The notes beneath the pieces were generated by a model that saw only the letters and a list, made by a program, of their open reading frames with translations, was not told the DNA's origin and ran no database searches. Of a stretch of 64,000 bases of DNA, positions 1-10,652 are shown piece after piece. Positions within the stretch are counted from its first letter, which is position 1, and each line of letters starts with the position of its first letter. The position numbers and the translations under genes were made by a program. The DNA is from Deroplatys truncata (taxonomy: Eukaryota; Arthropoda; Insecta; Mantodea; Mantidae): the NCBI GenBank assembly GCA_030765065.1, contig CM060980.1:61364364-61428363 (forward strand), in the 5' to 3' direction.

Positions 1-300
1 TAGGGCCATTTTTATAAAATCAAAAATTTCGAAAAATGTTCCATGTAAAGAGTAGTTTGGGATAGTGAAGTTTGTTGAAAATCTTTGTGTCGCATCTTTG
101 GAAGTATAGAACCTAATATTATCTGAATTTTCGTTTTTAAGTCAAGCTGTTTACAGACACACATGGGCATTACTCCAAAGAGGCTTTATTTGGATTCAGG
201 GGGCCTTAACATATGTATTTCCGGTGAAATCTCGATATCAAAATTTTGGGTGGAATGCAATACTTCCCCTACTTACTCTATGTAGTAGAGAAAGTAAAAA
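1..300 (+). mobile_element. HLX element, 3' part, cut by window start
   Basis: This is the right-hand third of the window's commonest repeat (HLX). The diagnostic 3' block is present: the GTGAAATCTCG core, then the GTGGAATGCAATAC motif, a CCTAC/GTAG hairpin-like stretch, and the terminal GTAGAGAAAGTAAAAA ending at 300. The base after the end is T, as in several other copies. It has no coding capacity. The rest of the copy lies upstream of the window. Confidence 0.85.
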
Positions 301-1112
301 TAATTGAGTAGGTAAGAGCATTGGTATGCATCCGTGGTTTGAATTGCCATTCTACCTCAATCTTTTCAAACTTAATTTTACTTTTACCATTTGTTACTCT
401 AAACTGTATCTTTGGCTGTTTTTCATCCACAAAGAGATGCTATACTATATTTAGGGCATCCAGAATACCATCTTCTGTGTCTTTCACACCCTAGTCTCTC
501 ATTGCATTATAAAGAGCATAGCATGTATGTATGTATGCACACTCCATTAGCAGCAGAAGAATTAACCGTAGTCACCGAGTATGCCACATTTGAGGGAAGT
601 TGCTATCAGCTCCACCTTTCATTAATTAACACTGATTTCCGGTTTGGCAATTTGTTAGCAGCGGTCGCAGTGCTAACGTTTATGATTTTAATTAAATGTG
701 ACTGGCACTCATTACTTTGCTCTCCGACGTGACGACACCGCACGAGGGGCGTGTTAACCTGATCGGAAACGGCACAAAGGGAGTGAGGGAGCGAGGCAGA
801 AGCGCGAATTAAACCAGCTACCAAATGGAGTAAAGGTTAATACATGAGAGCACAAGATTTTATTGAAAATACATCGCTCGAAACACAATGTTTTAGCATG
901 TGCATTGCGTTATGAATACGGTTTTATATAGCATCGAATTACTAAATATAAACAAACAGCGTGAAGGGTAATGAAGTATCTAAAGAAAAAAAACAACATA
1001 ACGCTGGTGTATAACAACAGTATGACTTTCCTTACACATCGCCACCTCATAAGTACCTCATAGGAGTATGTTGTACTAGCAGTGTAAAAAATTATTCTAC
1101 TATGCACTTTGT
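301..1112. other. No recognised feature
   Basis: AT-rich DNA with short open frames that look like chance. A slightly GC-richer patch lies at about 725-830. I recognise no gene or repeat here. Confidence 0.5.
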
Positions 1113-1200
1113 GTATACATGAAAATTAAAATGTATATCTGGAATTTTCTGCAAGTAGTCTGTAAAAACCTCTTCATTCTGAAATAGTTTTATACCAGGT
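1113..1200 (-). mobile_element. HLX element, short internal fragment
   Basis: About 90 bp match the HLX segment that reads AAAATGTATATCT...GAATTTTCTG...CCTCTTCATTC on this strand in the full copies at 12500-14199 and 48532-49349. Both ends of the element are missing. It is a small relic. Confidence 0.6.
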
Positions 1201-1903
1201 GACTCAAACAAGCCGTCCTTTGTGGTTTTATGTTTCCAACATACATAGTTGCAAAAGAAGTTCCGCATCACTTTGTTCAAAGGACAGTGCAGGTAAAAAG
1301 CGAACTGTCACTGAGGTGTGCTGATGTCGGCATGTGTTTACGAGATAGTTTCGTGCTGATAAGCGTCGCTGGTCAACTGCATGCAGTTCGAGCCAGGTCA
1401 TTCAGTCAAAAAGGTAATTTCACGAAGAACATATAGATATGGTTATGATCTGTGTGCAGACGCACCAAAATGCAGCTGAGGCTCAAAGGATGTGTTCTGA
1501 ACATTTTCAGATCCTGCATCTGTCTTCTGCGCACATTTTGTTTTACATATGGAAATAATATTAAGAAATGATGGATCATTTCAGGTAGAACGTAGGCCTC
1601 GGGCGCCCTTATCAATTCGTCCACCAAGGAGAGTTTTTGCACATGCTTATTATGAATAACAAAATAATAGAAAATAATTTATTCTAGCGCACCTTTAAGG
1701 GTACATAAATTTAATAAAAATAGAATCTTGTTTAATCTTGTTAACTTTGCGGCACCAATTGATGCCGTATAGTTGTACTGATTGTATATTAACTGTCATG
1801 GAACTAAATCACTTAACACGTGTGCTCAGGTTTGCGTAAAACGGCAATCCTGAATTCCTGTTAATGAGCGAATTGCTCATTAAATAACCGATAACGCCCT
1901 CCT

Positions 1904-1935
<32 letters not shown>

Positions 1936-1986
1936 ATAGGTACTCTCACATTCAAACACAAGACTCTGGGCATACCGTGAATTTTA
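1201..1986. other. Unassigned stretch with a (CA)n microsatellite
   Basis: No gene is recognised. It contains an inverted repeat at 1861-1883 with 9-bp arms (TTAATGAGC/GCTCATTAA) around a 5-bp loop. A (AC)n run follows at about 1904-1931. Confidence 0.6.
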
Positions 1987-2092
1987 TTTTTTTTTTTTTG
2001 TTTAAAGACAACTTTCTGCAGCACAGCCGTGAATTGAACCCGCAACACCTCATATAGCAAGCAGTTTCTCTACCGAATGAGCTCTGAGACCA
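1987..2092 (-). repeat. SINE-E, tRNA head with poly(A) tail
   Basis: Read on the minus strand, a tRNA-like head contains an A-box-like AGCTCATTCGG and a B-box-like GGGTTCAATTC. These are spaced as in a tRNA gene. The element ends in a run of A (the T run at 1987-1999 on the plus strand). The head resembles the one at 34371-34450. The acceptor arms do not pair, so this is a tRNA-derived SINE and not a working tRNA gene. Confidence 0.6.
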
Positions 2093-2260
2093 GTAATAGC
2101 AGTTAAAGTGTTCGTTTTCAAGCATTGGTCTTTCATTTAGCGGTCCCCTCTTTTTTATGGGGTCCTCTTTGCAGCTCTGCTTAGGCAAACCTTTTGGCAT
2201 CCGTGCAATCCGGTATAAACTTCAACAAAGGACTGCATGTGTGAGCCACCTGGTACAATT

Positions 2261-2692
2261 GGTATAATATAGACCAAATATTACTACATAGAAATGTATA
2301 TCTCGTTAAAATACACAATCATATCAAATAAAATGTTTACTGCGTTATTAAACATTTCCGAGATATTCTTTGTTAGTTATTTGAATTTTCAAACACTTTC
2401 TTAAATGCAAATTGCTATTTCTTTTTTTTTTTTTTCTTTCTTTCTTTCTTTATATCTTATCGTAATCATGCAAAAGGAGCAGGATTTTAAAGTCATCACT
2501 AGCTTCCGGCGTTGAAAAGGTTTAACTATCGTTTTAAGCTTACTGTGTTGTTCTTATTCCTCAACGAAATGTTTTAATGAGTAGTGGAGATTTATCTCGA
2601 TCAACAATATATAGATAGAAGAATAAGCTTTCGTAAAAATAGTTTGTAGAAGAGTGAATAGAGAATCTAATGTGAATTCCACACTTCTAATA
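2261..2692 (-). mobile_element. HLX element, 5' half
   Basis: The reverse-oriented 5' half of HLX. Its 5' terminus is near 2692, with the CTCTATTC version of the subterminal motif just inside. The copy carries a T-rich/(CTTT)n expansion at about 2421-2451, which other copies lack at this length. The 3' half is absent. Confidence 0.7.
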
Positions 2693-2839
2693 TTTTTTCT
2701 ATTTGATGCCTTTAAAATATGCAATTCCATGAAGTTGTGGTTTCAAAGTTTTGGCATATGTACAATACTTACTCTACCCGCGACCCGGTAGTGAAGATCA
2801 AACTACGCGTTATCAGAGCTCCAAGATACATCACAGGAA

Positions 2840-3178
2840 CCGAGCAGGATGGTTCAGGAGGTCGTGGGTTCGATTTCCGCGGCGGATCTTCTTGACCCAT
2901 GAGATTTTCCGGGGTTTCCCTTGGTACGTAGACGAATGCTGGGGAGGTTCATTACATCCTTCGAATTTCCTGTTCCTCCATTTCGGCTCCATTCTCATTT
3001 CACTTTACTTTCGTCTGCTTAGCTGCTTCAGGGTTGAAAGTGTTGGTGGGAGTCCCGGCGTTGCATGGCAGGAGAAAAGGATGCTTTATGTAACACTTTG
3101 TCCCCAGAATGGGGACGGTATCTGAGTCCTGGGACACCAGTGGGATGTGCAATCCTGCAGGGGGAGGGGAGGTGGTTA
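2840..3178 (+). repeat. SINE-C, 5' part, split by mariner 1
   Basis: The 5' part of a SINE of about 527 bp whose full copy is at 35688-36214. It starts with a degraded tRNA-like head (GGTTCGATTTCCGCGG), then the TTTCCGGGGTTTCCC block and the GTTGCATGGCAGGAGAAAAGG block. About 35 bp of the head are deleted compared with the full copy. A mariner-like element has gone in after 3178 and the SINE resumes at 4600. Confidence 0.8.
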
Positions 3179-3180
3179 TA

Positions 3181-4597
3181 TAGGGTGATTTATGAGGAAC
3201 TGACACATTTATTTCTTTAATTGTTTCAAAACGAATTATGCTAGCGTCAACTTATTATACCTGAGATGCAAAGGAATTTGGGGGAGATTATTTACCTCTA
3301 TAGCAAATGTTGAAAATGTTCTCCATCCTGCATAAGGCACAACTCAACGCATCGTTCCATGTTACTGGCCACTCGTTGTACTCTGTTGTCCATAACTTGA
3401 ATCTCCTGTGTAATGTTGAAAGAAGTCCGGCGATGTCAAATCCGGAGATCTCGGTGCCCACAGGTTCTTGGAAATAATCCAGTGTCAAAGAAACTTGCAA
3501 TTAGTGTCATGGATTCATTTGATGTATGGCATGTAGCGCCGTCCTGCTGAAAATATCCTTGAAGCAGTTCTACATTGTCTAGGTGCTCAGCAAACTCCAT
3601 GAAAATCCGTCAGTACTCTGCAGTGTTCACATCGTTTTAAAACAAATGGTCCCACTATTCTCTGTGCGGATATTGATCACCAAACTCCGATTTTAACCGG
3701 TGCATAGGTGCTTCATGAATAACATATGCTGATCCAATAGCCGGATAAATGGAACCATGCTTCATCTGTGAACCATGTGATGGACAACATTGCAGGATTT
3801 TGCACAATGAACGCCTGAAACCAACGACAATAATTAAGTCGTTTATCCTTATCAGGTTCCTATAACTGATGGACAACCGTAATCCTATACGGCTTTAGGC
3901 CTGCACTTTTCACAGCTCTGCAACACATTGAGCAGCTGTACTCTGTCTCCTACAACAAAGCTCTTAATGGTTTTTTGGGTGGCTGATCCAGTCGTGCTCT
4001 TATGTCAACAACAATCGTGGAAGCCTAGATGAACGAGTTTTGCCTTTTTCAATTACCAGAGATCCGGTTGTTTCCAATTTGTTTACCAGTCCCAGTATTG
4101 TGTTTCTTTGGGGAGGATTCCAAACACCAAATTCTCTCTGGTACGCCCTTTGAGTAGCTGTAATTGAATTCGTAATTTAGTATTGCTTTACAAGGAAGAG
4201 TCGTTCATTTAATGTGCACGATATTTTTACGTTTTTATTCGCTTGTTGTACCCAGTTTATGCTACTGTGTTTTACTGTTTTCATACCGCTTATTTACGCA
4301 ACACACACACATACAAACACCCATGCCCGTGGCGGAACTCGAACCCGTGACCCTTAGCTTGGCGGAGCGCCGGAGCGACCACGGCTACGAGGGCCGGCAA
4401 CGTTGACTAGAACAAAATCTCAAAAACAGTTTCCGACAATAATACTAACAATTACGAATAAAACATGAACATCTAGTGACAGGCAATCGAAACTCCAGAA
4501 CATTCTGCTTAATTTGGTGCTAAAATTGGGCCATTGAGTGAATTTCGAACAGAATAATTGAAGAAAGAAATGTGTCAGTTCTTCATAAATCATCCTG
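3181..4597 (-). mobile_element. Mariner 1: Tc1/mariner-type transposon, dead
   Basis: A DNA transposon bounded by inverted repeats of about 45 bp (outer part AGGGTGATTTATGAGGAAC at the left, its complement at the right). TA flanks it on both sides (3179-3180 and 4598-4599). The minus strand encodes a broken transposase of the DUF4817 plus DDE_3 type common in insects. In order one sees AYQREFGVWNPPQRNT and GLVNKLETTGS (helix-turn-helix region), then FTDEAWFHLSGYW (first catalytic Asp). SAGRRYMPY stands where the family has the second Asp motif, and RSPDLTSPDFF is near the third. Frameshifts and stops make it non-functional. It lies inside SINE-C and carries a SINE-B insertion at about 4200-4408. 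Without that insertion it is about 1.2 kb. Confidence 0.85.
4200..4408 (-). repeat. SINE-B inserted in mariner 1
   Basis: On the minus strand the tRNA-like head begins GCCGGCCCTCGTAGCCGTGG and carries the B-box-like GGGTTCGAGTTCC. A CATGGGTGTTTG stretch with TG repeats follows, then the GCGGTATGAAAACAGTA body. Other copies are at 38490-38637, 61275-61467 and 33330-33466. It interrupts the 5' end of the mariner 1 transposase, so it came later. Confidence 0.75.
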
Positions 4598-4599
4598 TA

Positions 4600-4792
4600 C
4601 TAACTGCCATCCGGGAGAATTTCAATCTAGAAAAATGTAGGGACTCTGCCCTCTGCGCTGACGTGCCCCCTGGTCCGGCCTCCTTCTGTCTCATCTCACC
4701 TCACCTCTCTCTACCAAGGGCTTAGACACAAAAGATCTTCGTAGGTCGATGTGCTCTTCTCTCCTAGTCTTAGTTCCACATCATGTGAAATC
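4600..4792 (+). repeat. SINE-C, 3' part, continued after mariner 1
   Basis: This matches the last third of the full SINE-C copy: GCCATCCGGGAGAATTTCAATC, the CCGGCCTCCTTCTGTCTC block and the TTCGTAGGTCGATGTGCT end with a CCTAGTC-type tail. Together with 2840-3178 it rebuilds one SINE broken by mariner 1. Confidence 0.75.
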
Positions 4793-5892
4793 AGGAGTAC
4801 TCGTTACTAAGGAAAGAGAGATCCCTAACCAAACGACAAATAAGTGGATGGTTTTACAGTTCTGGATATGACTAGCTCAGGCCATTGAGCCCACATATAG
4901 CTTTGAAGATTCTTCAAAGAGGTATTATAATCCTTTACTTCTCTTGAATATGTATTCAGTATCCGAAATGTTGGTGATCTCCGGACAGGCACAGTAGAGT
5001 GTTCCTGTAAAAATGAAAGTAGATTCGTTCATTGCTAGGCAACTCACTTTGGAAAGGTCCGTCCGCTCTTCCTTTGTGATAAAGGACCTTCCTCGTCTTT
5101 TTTCTCCCGCAAAGTATAAAGCGTCTCTTTGTTGTCTTGAAGCGTTAAACGGTGTATAAAAACGTGATCGTTAATTTTTTCCCCTTCCTTTCATTTTATC
5201 CTTTTTTATTGTTTTCGTTAGAAGGTAACTCTTGTGCTTTAATGTAAAAAGATAACGCTGTAAATTTCTAATGAATAAAAGTACACCAGGCATGAAATAT
5301 GTCTCAGGTCCCTCTATTAGCCGTGTTGACATCTATGTTAAAGCTTGTGGTATTTTTTTATCTGCCTCCACTGAGGCTGTTATTGAATGCACATTAGCAC
5401 TTAATGGACCCATTTTGGTCTGCTAAATGAGCACTTTGTATAGGTCTTTTGTAATAAAGGGAACAAGCCAGGGGGAAAATGTAAGCTTACTTAGATTTCA
5501 ATCTCGGCGTAGACTTGGTTGAATATTTAAACATTAGAAAGAACATAGGTACAAGAATCTTGTAAAAAAAAAAAGGCCAGAGTCATAGCCATGATTATAA
5601 AAAGAGTACAAAGCCAATGAACAATGTCTATTCATTATTAATGAGGAAAAAGAATATATGCATATTCTTTTTATATGCTTTATATATTATATTCTTTTTG
5701 TCATATTTACATATAAATTTATAGTTTCGGTAACTCAGCAAATTTTGGTTACTATAATATAGCCATGGTTTTATTTCTGGAAAATAATAGTACAGCTGGG
5801 CACTACAGTTGCATAACGTCCATCAAAATTCAGCTTAGACCTTAAAATGCTATGGGCAAATTATTGATTTTTGAGGTTGCAATGAAACAAAT
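4793..5892. other. No recognised gene; inverted repeat at 5647-5672
   Basis: AT-rich, with no protein or repeat recognised. Positions 5647-5657 (AAAAAGAATAT) and 5662-5672 form a perfect 11-bp inverted repeat around ATGC. Further TATATGC/TTCTTTTT repeats follow. Confidence 0.5.
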
Positions 5893-6725
5893 CCTGTGTT
5901 ACATTCACATTACCTTCTCTACCCTATATCATTTATTAGTGGGTGTACAAATTATTCAAACGAAAGCTTATTCTCTTCGAGATAAACCTTTCCGAAAAAC
6001 TATTACACATTTCCTTACAGTTAAAAAATAAATCGCGATAGTCAAATGTTTTAGATTTGGACGCTATACGCTGACCTTAAAATTCCATACTCTTTCTATG
6101 ACATCACGAGAAACAGCTGAATGTGGACAGGATTCGAAAAGAATTAGTGAGTATTGAATAATTCGAATCATTAATAACGGATATCTCCTAAATGCCTGAT
6201 GCTACAAAATTTATTTAAATAAATTGTGTTTTAAAGAGATCTCATTTCTTTGCAGTAAGTTTCGTCTATTACTTAAGGTTTACCAGTTACACAAGATTAT
6301 ACAAAATTCCTTCCGAATGAAGAAGCTTGACAGATTATTCTCAGAAAATTCAAGATATACCTTTTGTTTGTGATGTAAATATCTTTACTTTCTGGTATTT
6401 TAATAAATGTTACAGCTATTTTATAACATCAATAATTTAAAAATATATTCCATGTAAACGGTAGTTTGAGGTGGGGGATTTTCGTAAAAATCTTCATGTT
6501 GTACGTGTGGAGGGTACTGAACCTAAACACCAAGTTTGGTGCTTATCCAACTTTTCATTTTTGGGTTAAGCTGTTCACACACACGCGCGCGTATATTTTT
6601 ATAAAAATTCCTTGTTTAGATTCAAGGTGCCTCAAAACATTATTTCGGGTGAAATCTCGGTATCGAATTTTTGGTTGGAATGCAATACCTTCTCTACCTG
6701 CTAGGTAAATGGTAGAGAAAATAAC
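5893..6725 (+). mobile_element. HLX element, near full length
   Basis: An HLX copy of about 830 bp. The 5' terminus resembles CCTGTGTTACATTCACAT with the subterminal CCTTCTCTACC. The internal CGCGCG/ACAC microsatellite is at about 6576-6592. The 3' block AATCTCGGTATCGAATTTTT...GGTAGAGAAAATAA ends at about 6725. It is non-coding. Confidence 0.85.
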
Positions 6726-6734
6726 ACTTACCTA

Positions 6735-7020
6735 CACAGGAACCTCGTTTATCCGGCCCTCAGTAATCTGGATTGATTTTTGCTTACTTACTTTTACTTA
6801 CCTTGCTGTTTTGTTTCTCAAAAGCAGCACAAATTTGAAACAAAACACTTACACGATATTTCAGAAAATAAAACTGAGTTTACGTGCCAAATAGTTCTTT
6901 TGTGTTATTCTTGTTAGTGCAAAAATAAATGTTTGTATAGATTATTCTATTTTAATACATTGTTTCCGGATTATCCAAATTTTCCTTAACCTGGATTACC
7001 ACCTACTCCAGAAAAACACA
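6735..7020 (+). mobile_element. Pogo/Tigger-like transposon end, fragment
   Basis: After a TA (6733-6734) the sequence reads CACAGGAACCTCGTTTATCC, then CAGTAATCTGGATT. Further in it has TTCCGGATTATCCAAATTT and AACCTGGATTACC. Repeated 'AACCTCG...ATCCGG' motifs are typical of pogo/Tigger terminal repeats. I see no transposase and no matching right end. It abuts the HLX copy to the left. Confidence 0.45.
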
Positions 7021-8260
7021 AGGTTCTTGTATATCTGTGAAATTTAGATTTTACAAAGCATTGGAAACACACTGAAAATATTTTTATCCATAGTGTATCG
7101 TTTTTCTGAATGTATGCTAGTTCTTTGAAAAATTCAGTTACTCTAGGTTTGTTGGCTAAACCATCAAAACTTATATTTAAACGTAACCTATCAACCGAAA
7201 GTTGGATGAACTGTTATATAGAGATTGTGAAGTTCAGGTTGAAAAAGTGTATCTGCTGACAGCAAGACTTTTATTGTTTTGCACGGTTGAGGTTTACTAA
7301 CGAAATGCGAGCATGCTTTTTCAAACGTTATATATTATAAACGTTTTCAACATTTTAAAACGATTTCTTCCAGTAGAAATATGACTTGTGTCAATAAATT
7401 CTTGTTAAATACTAAATTAATTGTTATGATAAATATAGTAAATTAAATATGAAGAAGAAAACTCTCTTTGGTTGTGAATCGAAATATTATCTTGTTTTTT
7501 GTTTTGATTATGGCATTAAATCATTGTGTTTAAAAGTTTGAAGAGATCTATGGACCTGTGTATCTAGGTAACAATCCAAAGCGTTATAGCTTTTAGAGAC
7601 TATACCCGAGGGGACACGGGCATCGAAGTAGTACTCCGTCGGTGCCGAGAACATGATGGATGGGCTCTCAGTGAAACAGAAGATTGGTTCAATTTTGACG
7701 CAAAGCCGAGTGTAACCGGAGGAAACACATGATGTTTCCCAATCAAGCAAACGGCCGACCTCACGTACAACATCAGAAACAAAAGAAAGAGGCGCAGCGC
7801 ACAGCCAGTGGGCAGGTCCGTAGATTGGATATTGGGATATGTTCCAGATATTACGGTGCCTGTACTCCCTCATGACGTATCACTCAATGTCGACTCAGGA
7901 GCAGACGAGCTGCGATAATGATAGAAGTTCGTGGATTGGATATTAAACATCTCCAGACGCAAGCCACCTGGGATTCTGCGATATCATCCCCAACTTTGCT
8001 CCTGACGGCCTCAACAGATCATGGATCATCGGGAAAAGACGCATTGCGCTACCTCGGCAGAAGGTGAGGCGCTTTGATCATGACTAGAATGTTCTTAGCC
8101 TCACTACGGGAGTAGATTGTTCTCGAAAGTAGGGCAGGTTCCTAAGTTAATGATATTCCTGTAAGTATTTAGGTTGTAATAAACGTGAGATTACTGGCAT
8201 AAAATACTCATAAACGTTAATAACGTAAAGAATCACCTTCAAAATTAAATAAAATATTAG
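7021..8260. other. Unassigned; GC-richer block at about 7540-8100
   Basis: The first 500 bp show nothing. About 7540-8100 is GC-richer and has a 121-codon open frame on the minus strand (7508-7873). Two similar phrases, CGTAGATTGGATATTGGGA (about 7829) and CGTGGATTGGATATTAAAC (about 7931), lie about 100 bp apart. I do not recognise the translation in any frame. It could be an old element or a non-coding unique stretch. Confidence 0.35.
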
Positions 8261-8520
8261 TCTTAACACTAGAAGGATCAAACGGTCAAATTGACCGGTA
8301 TAATTGTGTACATGTCGTATACTAATGAAACCAGAGAAGTGAAACGTTATGAATTATTATAAATTTAATAAGTGCAGATCCCTTTAACACTTTATTCTTG
8401 AAATATAATTATAATACACTGCTACCTTTTAGAACCATAGCTGTTCAGTTTGACTGGTAAACTATTTCGTATTTCCTACTTCTATAGTATTAAAATACTT
8501 CCACTGTTGCTCTGCATATA
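8261..8520 (+). mobile_element. Possible piggyBac-like terminus
   Basis: A TTAA is followed by CACTAGAAGGATCAAACGG and a near-palindrome GGTCAAATTGACC. A similar GTTCAGTTTGACTGG lies at about 8444. TTAA plus CACTAGAAGG recalls piggyBac-group ends. A weak acidic stretch (NDDNDYIPVQQD) can be read at about 9130-9170 after an intervening SINE, as in piggyBac N-termini. I found no opposite end, so this is tentative. Confidence 0.3.
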
Positions 8521-8577
8521 AAAGTTAGCCATGGATTGTGTTTCCAGCAAACTCAAATATTATTTGCTATTACTTAC

Positions 8578-8890
8578 CGAGCAAGATGGCGCCGCGGTAA
8601 CGTGTGAGCTCGCATTAGGAGGTCCCGGGTTCGATTCCCGTCGACCGTCCACTCTGGCGTCGGGTTTTTCGTGGTTTTTCCAGGTCGCTAGGTACCTCAA
8701 CTACCGATTTCCTTTCCATAATTTCCCTTTCATTCCATTTCCTTACTTCTCATCTTTAAGGTGTGCTTCTAGATTTCTCGGCGTATGACGGTGCCGAACA
8801 GATGGCGCGGATGCTTGCTCAAAGGAAAGAGTACTCCCCGTGGATACTGAGTGGTAGCTACAATAGATCTATGTAGGTCGCAGTGTGTGA
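8578..8890 (+). repeat. SINE-D
   Basis: A tRNA-like head with B-box-like GGGTTCGATTCCCG is followed by the GGGTTTTTCGTGGTTTTTCC block and a pyrimidine-rich middle. The end is TAGATCTATGTAGGTCGCAG. It shares its plan with SINE-C but differs in the body. Related reverse copies are at 10140-10652, 26586-26960 and 27040-27447. Confidence 0.7.
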
Positions 8891-10139
8891 GGTGTCCCCC
8901 TTTTTCGTACAACCTATACCGTTATTATCAACTATCATGTATTAGTAACACCAGTAAAGCCTGAAAACTCATACTGAGTTTTTTTTGCGATACTGTATTT
9001 TTTCTGTATTAACATGGTGCGGAGACATCTAAAGACAAATACTGTTATACTTTGAATCGATGTTCGATAATGAATAAGAAGGGGAAATCCTTTCACGTCA
9101 AGAAAATTAGATTGTAGTTGCCAGTGAGAATGATGATAATGATTACATCCCTGTACAACAGGATAAAGGCGACTTTTAGAGTAAAAACTTTAAAAAAACA
9201 AGATTAAGGATAAATATAACCTGAGAAAATTGAAAATTCTCAAGGAATGATGTACCAGACAAAATGGTCGTTGTCGGTCTTATTAGGCCATATAAAACCG
9301 CTGGTCATCCTACATTCTCCTGGACTAATTAGCTATCATTAATAGCATTTATATATTCTCAAGAACTTGTCGCTTCCAACCTTTTTTCTTTCACTATAAG
9401 TAACCAACTTAAAGCAAACAACATGCCATTTGCTGTTGCCCAAAACGCATCGCAATAGTGGTTAATATTTATTAATTAATTTATATATATACTGTTACAT
9501 AATTCAACAAAACTTTCGGAGTTACGGAAGAATGTTAGGCGAGTTTTTTGATATGTACACTTATGGTCTTTGAGTTCATGGTTGTTTGTGATAGATCAAA
9601 ATCAATAACGAGTTATTATGCCACTGATAAAAGTTCGCCAAGTTTCTGCTCCTTGTAGGTAATCGTGGGTCATACTATGTTCAAACAATGGAAATTGAGT
9701 TCACTCCAAACGTAATCATTCATCTGTTTAGAAATAAAAAGCATAACCATTTGCGCGGTTTCAGAATCCAACACCACAAATTTGACAGTCGAGCACGTTA
9801 ATGACTACGCTATTACTACAGCTGTTGCTTGTTTCTTTGATACGTATAATTCTCCATGTGAAAGAGCAGGTATCAGTGGTGCACTGGCCCTTGCTGACGA
9901 AACGTTTTTCCAGAAAAAAACATAGCTAAAAATATTACTGTAGCTATTTTCGCGTTTATGGAGGATAAAACAACTATTTTAGAGTGGAAATATGTACCGA
10001 ATTCGGATTAAGTCCTCATTTATTTGCAATATTCAAGTGAAAAATATAAATGCTATTTAATATGACATTCCGTTAATTTTGGTTAGAATGCTTCAGCGAA
10101 TACTTTTTGTCCATATTATTGGTGTTAGTAGTAGTTAGA
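8891..10139. other. No clear feature; possible transposase relic
   Basis: Weak plus-strand reading fragments can be followed at about 9040-9470 and 9660-9920, but frameshifts and stops break them. They may belong with the piggyBac-like end at 8261. I cannot name a domain with confidence. Confidence 0.3.
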
Positions 10140-10652
10140 CCAAGGGAGGATAGTACCGCACATAGGCCATAGTGAGCCCTTTAAGCTTCCAACATGACCC
10201 CTGGGAGGAAAGCATGAAGTGGAGACTCGAAGAGCTACCAGATCCGGACGACAATGTGGCTAGCAAAGATGATTCTAACATGATACCAATTGTGATGCCT
10301 TAACAACCCGCAACCTGAGGGTCCAGGGTGTAGACGAGACAGTCACTAGGAAGAAAGGAGGTCCTAACGGTCCCCCAAGCGTTAGACAGAAATCTTTCCA
10401 AAGTACAAGTTCAACCGTTCTGCCACAACATACAAACTGCTGTCGCCTGGTACTACATCCCGAAACAGATGAGAGTAAATGACGGGGACAGAAAATTCAT
10501 TACTAGAGAACCACCCCAGAATTCGCCTACCGACCCGGGGAAACCACGAAAAAACCCTTGGTCAGAACGACCGGCCCGACGGTAATAGAACGCAGGACCT
10601 CTCGAATGCGAACCTCACAGGTTGCCGCGCAATCATCTCGCTCGCTCATTAG
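10140..10652 (-). repeat. SINE-D, full-length-like
   Basis: On the minus strand it starts with GAGCGAGATGATTGCGCGGC and a decayed B box (TGCGTTCTATTACCG). The GGTTTTTTCGTGGTTTCCCC block follows, then the GAATTCTGGGGTGG and CTCATCTGTTTCGGG blocks. The 3' part ends in CTATGTGCGGTACTATCC. At about 510 bp it is close to the full length of SINE-C. Confidence 0.65.
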
